From assembly GCA_934500705.1 (NCBI GenBank), contig CAKSTI010000003.1, positions 124,001-188,000 of the forward strand: a stretch of DNA of 64,000 nucleotides. The letters run 5' to 3'. Shown here one piece after another: positions 59,581 to 64,000 of this stretch; the first letter of the stretch is position 1, and every line of letters starts with the position of its first letter. Position numbers and translations under genes: made by a program. The notes below the pieces were generated by a model. It was not told the origin of the DNA. It saw nothing but the letters and a program-made list of their open reading frames with translations, and did no database searches. This stretch comes from an uncultured Clostridia bacterium. Its GTDB lineage: Bacteria; Bacillota; Clostridia; UMGS1810.

Positions 59581-60754
59581 TTTCGAATACTACACTCCCA
59601 CAAGAATGATATTCGGTAAGGATACCCATAAAAAAGCGGGCGAGGTCATAAACGCATACGGGTTTAAAAAGGTTTTGCTCCATTACGGTATGGGCTCGGT
59701 TAAAAAGAGCGGGTTGTACGGCGAAGTTACAGATGCGCTCAAATCGGCGGACATAAGCTATATTGAACTTGGCGGCGTTTGCCCCAACCCAAAGCTTGCA
59801 AAGGTCAAAGAGGGAATAGAACTTTGCAGGGAGAACGGCGTTGATTTTATCCTTGCAGTAGGCGGCGGCAGCGTTATCGACTCGGCAAAGCTGATTGCGG
59901 CAGGGAGCCTGTATGACGGCGACCCGTGGGACTTTTCGCTTAAAAAGCAGACGCCGAAGGCGGCGCTTCCCGTGGGGTGCATACTCACCATCGCCGCATC
60001 GGGCAGCGAGATGAGCGACTCGTGCGTTATAAGCAATGACGGATTAAAGCGTGGTTTTTCCTGCGAGCTTAACAGACCGCTTTTTTCAATCTGCAACCCG
60101 TGCCTTACATATACTGTAAGTCCCTATCAGACGGCGTGCGGAATTGTGGACATAATGATGCATACGGCGGAGCGGTATTTTACCGTGAGTGAGCCTTTTG
60201 ACGTTACCGACGAGGTTGCGGAGGGCATACTCAGGAGCGTTATCCGCTGCGGCCGTGCGGTTATGAAAGACCCGTGCGACTATGAGGCAAGGGCAAATCT
60301 TATGTGGGCAGGTTCGCTTTCCCACAATTCGCTGACCGGTGTCGGTACAAAGGTTATGATGGTTTGCCATCAGCTTGAACACGAGCTGAGCGGAATGTTT
60401 GACAGCGTGGCTCACGGCGCAGGACTTGCCGTAATATTTCCCGCTTGGGAGAAGTATATATACAAATATAATCCGCAAAGATTTGCAAAGTTTGCAATGA
60501 ACGTGTGGGGCGTGCCGGACGGCGGCAGAACGGCGGAGGAGATAGCAAAAGATGGTATCGACAGATGCGAGGACTTCTTTAAAAACTGCCTCAAAATGCC
60601 CGTAAGACTGTCTGAACTCGGCATAAACGTCAGCGATGACGACATACGCACAATGAGCGAAAAGTGCACCAATTACGGCAAGAGAACACTTGACGACTAT
60701 ACAGAGCTTGCGGAAAATGAAATAGCAGAAATATTTAAAATAGCAAGGGGGTAA
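59573..60754 (+). CDS. iron-containing alcohol dehydrogenase
   Basis: A 393-residue group III alcohol dehydrogenase, close to butanol dehydrogenase/YqhD types. The start FEYYTPTRMIFG is characteristic; VGGGSVIDSAKLIA near 96-109 is the cofactor loop. Metal-binding residues are in GIVDIMMHTAERYF near 189-202 and HQLEHELSGMFDSVAHGAGL near 263-282. It may oxidize NAD(P)H in fermentation or detoxify aldehydes. It begins before the methyltransferase gene ends and is followed four bases later by cdaA. Confidence 0.9.
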   Translation: MNNFEYYTPTRMIFGKDTHKKAGEVINAYGFKKVLLHYGMGSVKKSGLYGEVTDALKSADISYIELGGVCPNPKLAKVKEGIELCRENGVDFILAVGGGSVIDSAKLIAAGSLYDGDPWDFSLKKQTPKAALPVGCILTIAASGSEMSDSCVISNDGLKRGFSCELNRPLFSICNPCLTYTVSPYQTACGIVDIMMHTAERYFTVSEPFDVTDEVAEGILRSVIRCGRAVMKDPCDYEARANLMWAGSLSHNSLTGVGTKVMMVCHQLEHELSGMFDSVAHGAGLAVIFPAWEKYIYKYNPQRFAKFAMNVWGVPDGGRTAEEIAKDGIDRCEDFFKNCLKMPVRLSELGINVSDDDIRTMSEKCTNYGKRTLDDYTELAENEIAEIFKIARG

Positions 60755-60758
60755 TGCA

Positions 60759-61610
60759 GTGAGCGATTTTTGGACTTTTTTAATTCAGAATATAAGCCTT
60801 ATACGACTTAGGGATATTGTGGACATTCTGATTGTCACCTTTGTCATCTACAACGGCATTAAGCTGGTTAAAGAAACGAGAGCGGTTCAGATTATAAAGG
60901 GAATTTTGATACTTGTAATTGCAACACCCGTTGCAAACTGGCTCGGACTTAATGCCATAGGCTATCTGCTTGCAAACACAATGCAGGTGGGCGTGCTTGC
61001 CATAATCATAGTTTTCCATCCGGAAATCAGACGTGTGCTCGAAAAAATGGGTACAAGCACAGCCGGTTCGATTTTCGGCAGCAATGACGAAATTGAGGAC
61101 GTGGCGGACGCCGTGTGCCAGGCGTCGCAGTATATGGCGGAGCACAAAATCGGTGCGCTTATGCTTTTGGAGCGCAACACAAAGCTCGGCGACATAATGA
61201 AGTCGGGTACGGCGCTTGACGCACAGATTTCACCACAGCTTCTTATTAACATCTTTATGTCAAACACACCCCTGCACGACGGGGCAACGGTAATCGGCGG
61301 CAACAAGATAAAGGCAAGCGCCTGCTTTTTGCCGCTTACGCAGAACAATAACTTTTCCAAAGAGCTTGGAACAAGACACCGTGCGGCAATAGGCGTTTCG
61401 GAAATTGCCGACTGCATATCTATTGTTGTGTCCGAGGAAACGGGTAAAATTTCAATAGCTATGGACGGCGAACTTAAAAGAGGAGTAAGCGTCGAGGAGC
61501 TGAGAAATACTATAATCCGTGTTATGGGCAATGACAATCAGAGCAGTGAGGACGAGGTCAAGAGCGGATTTGTGGATAAAATTTCACAGTGGGTGGTGAA
61601 GAAAAAATGA
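60759..61610 (+). CDS. cdaA: diadenylate cyclase CdaA
   Basis: Membrane c-di-AMP synthase, 283 residues. Three N-terminal helices occupy about residues 12-80. The DAC domain has the catalytic DGA at 174-176 (LHDGATVIGG) and RHR at 206-208 (TRHRAAIG). The second messenger controls potassium and osmotic balance and cell-wall homeostasis. GTG start. The order cdaA, cdaR, glmM is the classical Firmicutes arrangement. Confidence 0.96.
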   Translation: MSDFWTFLIQNISLIRLRDIVDILIVTFVIYNGIKLVKETRAVQIIKGILILVIATPVANWLGLNAIGYLLANTMQVGVLAIIIVFHPEIRRVLEKMGTSTAGSIFGSNDEIEDVADAVCQASQYMAEHKIGALMLLERNTKLGDIMKSGTALDAQISPQLLINIFMSNTPLHDGATVIGGNKIKASACFLPLTQNNNFSKELGTRHRAAIGVSEIADCISIVVSEETGKISIAMDGELKRGVSVEELRNTIIRVMGNDNQSSEDEVKSGFVDKISQWVVKKK

Positions 61611-62560
61611 AAGATATTTTCAAAACTAACTGGTTTGTTGCGCTCGTTTCTTTTCTCTGCGCCGTTGTTATATGGGTGTACGTTGTGTATCAGATAAACC
61701 CTATGTACGAAACAACGGTCAGAAAAATACCGATTAAGTATATGTACCAATCCTCGGATTTTGACTCCGGAAAACTTATGATTTTGTCATCGAACAGCGA
61801 AACTGCGGATATAAAAATCAGAGGCAAGCGCAGCACCGTTTCCAAACTGAAACGTGACGATATTCAGTGCAGTGTCGATATGACCGACGCCGACAGCGCC
61901 GGAACGTACAGCCTTGCCTTAAAGGTCAACTTTAACGTGGACGGCATAGAGCTTACGTCAAAGTCGCCGTACAGCATCAATTTGGTTGTAGACGATGTTA
62001 TCACCGTGGAAAAGGATATAGAAATAGACGTTCACGGCAAGCCGGCAGACGGGTTCATTGCTGAGAGCGTGGAGTATTCTCCGCTTAAAATAAGGTTGAC
62101 GGGCGCAAGGAGCATTGTAAAAAAGATTAAAACCGCACTTATTTCGGTTGACCTCACAGGCGCGTCCGACACAATCTCCGGCAGGTATAAAATAAAGCTG
62201 TACGACAAGGACGGCAACCTTTTCAGCGATGACAGGGTGAGCAAGAACATCACCTATACCGAGCTTAAATACAACATATTCCAGAATAAATCCATAGACA
62301 TAGAGCCGGCGCTCTCCGGAAGTGCAAACAAGAACGGAGAAAAGGTCACCATTTCAAAGGTTCAGCCGTCCAAGGCGTCCGTGATAGGTGACAAGCGTGA
62401 GCTTTTGAACATTGATAAACTGGAAACCGAGGAAATAGATGTGTCGCATATTAAAGACGGCGACACGGTAAAAGTCAAGCTCAAACCTCTGCCGGAAAAC
62501 GCAAGGTTTGACGAGGACATCACAGAAGTTGAAGTTACATTTAAAACTACTCAGAAATAG
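61607..62560 (+). CDS. cdaR: YbbR-domain regulator CdaR
   Basis: A 317-residue membrane-anchored protein. The single N-terminal helix is VALVSFLCAVVIWVYVVY, followed by extracytoplasmic YbbR repeats (about three), with segments such as VSKLKRDDIQCSVDMTDADS and a final LPENARFDEDITEVEVTF. It is known to modulate CdaA. The ATG at 61607 overlaps the cdaA stop by four bases, which argues for coupled translation. Confidence 0.92.
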   Translation: MKDIFKTNWFVALVSFLCAVVIWVYVVYQINPMYETTVRKIPIKYMYQSSDFDSGKLMILSSNSETADIKIRGKRSTVSKLKRDDIQCSVDMTDADSAGTYSLALKVNFNVDGIELTSKSPYSINLVVDDVITVEKDIEIDVHGKPADGFIAESVEYSPLKIRLTGARSIVKKIKTALISVDLTGASDTISGRYKIKLYDKDGNLFSDDRVSKNITYTELKYNIFQNKSIDIEPALSGSANKNGEKVTISKVQPSKASVIGDKRELLNIDKLETEEIDVSHIKDGDTVKVKLKPLPENARFDEDITEVEVTFKTTQK

Positions 62561-62575
62561 CACAAGGAGGACATT

Positions 62576-63925
62576 ATGGGAAGAATTTTCGGAACAGACG
62601 GAGTAAGAGGTATCGCCAATTCGGAGCTTACCGCACAGCTTGCATTCAAGCTCGGTCAGGCGGGGGCAAAGGTGCTAACCAAAAATTGCAGCGGAGCGCC
62701 AAAGATACTTGTGGGCAAGGATACCCGTGCATCGGGAGATATGTTGGAGGCAAGCCTCAATGCCGGCTTTTGCACAATGGGTGCGCAGGTTTACTGCGTC
62801 GGAGTGCTGCCGACCCCGGCTGTGGCTTATCTCATAAGAAAATATAATATGGACGCCGGAGTTGTAATCAGTGCGTCGCATAATCCTATGGAGTACAACG
62901 GCATCAAGTTTTTCAGCAGTGAAGGCTATAAGCTCAGTGACGAACTCGAAGCGGAAATCGAGGAGTATGTCCTCGACGGCAAAGATTTGGGAGAGCTCCC
63001 CGTAGGCAAAGACGTCGGCAGAGTGCATACAAAGAGGAGCGGTATGCAGGATTATGTTGACTATATCCGCAGTACCGTTGACGGAGATTTCTCAAACCTC
63101 AAAATTGCACTTGACTGCGCAAACGGTGCGTCCTTTGAGTGTGCAAAACTGCTCTTTGGCTCCCTCGGAGCAAAGGCGGAGTACATTTGCAACACGCCCG
63201 ACGGATGCAACATCAATGACGGCTGCGGCTCAACGCATACGCAAAAGCTGAGCGAATACGTAAAAAACGGCGGCTTTGACCTCGGTCTTGCCTTTGACGG
63301 CGATGCGGACAGACTCCTTGCAGTTGACGAAAACGGCACTCTGGTGGACGGCGACAAGATTATGGCAATCTGTGCGCTCGAACTCAAAAAGCAGGGCAAA
63401 CTCAAAAGGGACACCGTTGTGGCTACCGTTATGAGCAACCTCGGATTTTTTAACGCTCTTAAAGCTAACGGCATTAAATACGAACAGACGACAGTGGGGG
63501 ACAGATACGTCCTTGAAAATATGCTTGCCAACGGCTACTGCATAGGCGGCGAGCAGTCGGGACACATAATATTCTTAGACTACAACACAACCGGCGACGG
63601 ACTTATGACGGCAGTGCGCCTTACCTGCGCATTGCGTGACAGCGGAAAGAAAATGAGCGACCTTGCCTCTGTTGTTGAAATTCTGCCCCAGGTGCTTGTG
63701 AACGCCAGGATTAAAAACGAAAACAAAAATACTTATATGGAAAATAAAGAAATTGCCGAAGCAATACGCAAAATAGAGGAAAAATTTGCCGGTAACGGCA
63801 GAGTGCTCATACGCCCGTCCGGCACGGAGCCGCTCGTGCGTGTTATGCTCGAAGGCAAGGATAAAAGCGAGATTAAGGAGGAGGCCACAGCGCTTGCAAA
63901 AATGATTGAGGAGCGCCTTGGCTGA
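62576..63925 (+). CDS. glmM: phosphoglucosamine mutase
   Basis: Converts glucosamine-6-phosphate to glucosamine-1-phosphate for peptidoglycan precursors, 449 residues. The phosphorylated serine is Ser101 in VISASHNPMEYNG, the metal loop is DGDADR near 242-247, substrate loop GEQSGH near 325-330, and the phosphate-binding RPSGTEPLVRV is near 412-422. GlmM is also known to inhibit CdaA. The start ATG has a CAAGGAGG site. Confidence 0.97.
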   Translation: MGRIFGTDGVRGIANSELTAQLAFKLGQAGAKVLTKNCSGAPKILVGKDTRASGDMLEASLNAGFCTMGAQVYCVGVLPTPAVAYLIRKYNMDAGVVISASHNPMEYNGIKFFSSEGYKLSDELEAEIEEYVLDGKDLGELPVGKDVGRVHTKRSGMQDYVDYIRSTVDGDFSNLKIALDCANGASFECAKLLFGSLGAKAEYICNTPDGCNINDGCGSTHTQKLSEYVKNGGFDLGLAFDGDADRLLAVDENGTLVDGDKIMAICALELKKQGKLKRDTVVATVMSNLGFFNALKANGIKYEQTTVGDRYVLENMLANGYCIGGEQSGHIIFLDYNTTGDGLMTAVRLTCALRDSGKKMSDLASVVEILPQVLVNARIKNENKNTYMENKEIAEAIRKIEEKFAGNGRVLIRPSGTEPLVRVMLEGKDKSEIKEEATALAKMIEERLG

Positions 63926-63931
63926 TAGAAT

Positions 63932-64000
63932 ATGACAAAGAAGGAACGTGCCGCAAAGATACAGGAGGTTTTTGACGTGGTGTATAAGGACGCCGAGTGT
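63932..64000 (+). CDS. nth: endonuclease III (N-terminal fragment, runs off the window)
   Basis: The first 23 codons read MTKKERAAKIQEVFDVVYKD, with the opening helix common to bacterial endonuclease III. It begins six bases after glmM. The catalytic part and iron-sulfur cluster lie beyond the window end, so the call rests on N-terminal resemblance only. Confidence 0.65.
   Translation, partial: MTKKERAAKIQEVFDVVYKDAEC

Noticed and set aside
1..64000. CRISPR array, insertion sequence or integrase
   Set aside because: No regularly spaced repeats, no transposase or recombinase reading frame and no flanking direct repeats were seen.

Overview
The window looks like a chromosomal segment of an anaerobic, probably spore-forming member of the Clostridia (Firmicutes). 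Evidence: an oxygen-sensitive class III ribonucleotide reductase with its activase (NrdD/NrdG); a SpoVT-type AbrB/GAF regulator; the Firmicutes gene strings ylxM-ffh-rpsP-khpA-rimM-trmD, infC-rpmI-rplT and cdaA-cdaR-glmM; strong GGAGG-type ribosome binding sites; and several TTG or GTG starts. Coding GC appears moderate and intergenic DNA is AT-rich. Many sigma-A-like promoters with 17-bp spacers are readable. The genus cannot be named from the sequence; the carbohydrate genes suggest a gut or plant-fibre lifestyle.

Layout. 1-5.4 kb: shikimate/chorismate operon (end of a probable aroB, then aroA-C-E-Q-K and a DUF1015 gene). 5.4-8.1 kb: a PocR/AraC regulator divergent from an FAD oxidoreductase. 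8.2-11.1 kb: glyA, rarA and a zinc-ribbon protein. 11.1-14.2 kb: nrdDG behind a promoter with two NrdR boxes, plus a third box further upstream. 14.2-15.7 kb: FMN riboswitch, ribU and a HAD phosphatase. 15.7-22.2 kb: DUF1540 protein, a lipoprotein, a TM1266-like regulator, the metNIQ methionine importer, a DMT transporter, LemA and an HtpX-like protease. 22.3-22.5 kb holds the relic of an isochorismatase-family gene. 22.7-27.2 kb: divergent GH78-like and GH63/trehalase-like glycosidases sharing a symmetrical promoter, then fba. 27.3-29.1 kb: an isolated gene built like a phage baseplate/tail-spike protein. 29.2-35.9 kb: HPr, uvrC, an ECF sigma/anti-sigma pair, topB, hemolysin III and a GIY-YIG protein.

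36-44.5 kb is a hexuronate catabolic locus. An AraC regulator and a HAD phosphatase diverge from an operon of a frameshifted sugar isomerase, a Gfo/Idh oxidoreductase, a second isomerase, a second Gfo/Idh oxidoreductase, uxuA, an SDR mannonate oxidoreductase and uxaC. 44.7-48.2 kb: the SRP/ribosome-maturation operon. 48.3-51.4 kb: spoVT, a sugar nucleotidyltransferase, an intracellular subtilase and TspO. 51.4-55.5 kb: type II topoisomerase subunits. 55.7-57.4 kb: secreted GH5 glycanase. 57.4-58.7 kb: infC-rpmI-rplT with an attenuator-like leader and a non-AUG infC start. 58.8-64 kb: TrmH-like methyltransferase, Fe-alcohol dehydrogenase, cdaA-cdaR-glmM, and the start of nth.

The best candidates for something undescribed are: the hexuronate operon, where two Gfo/Idh dehydrogenases and two AP-endonuclease-fold isomerases sit beside UxuA/UxuB/UxaC and could feed glucuronate by oxidative cleavage of glucuronides; the orphan baseplate/tail-spike-like protein with an unexplained GC-rich island just upstream; and the GH78/GH63 promoter palindrome. 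No CRISPR array, insertion sequence, rRNA gene or convincing tRNA gene was seen.
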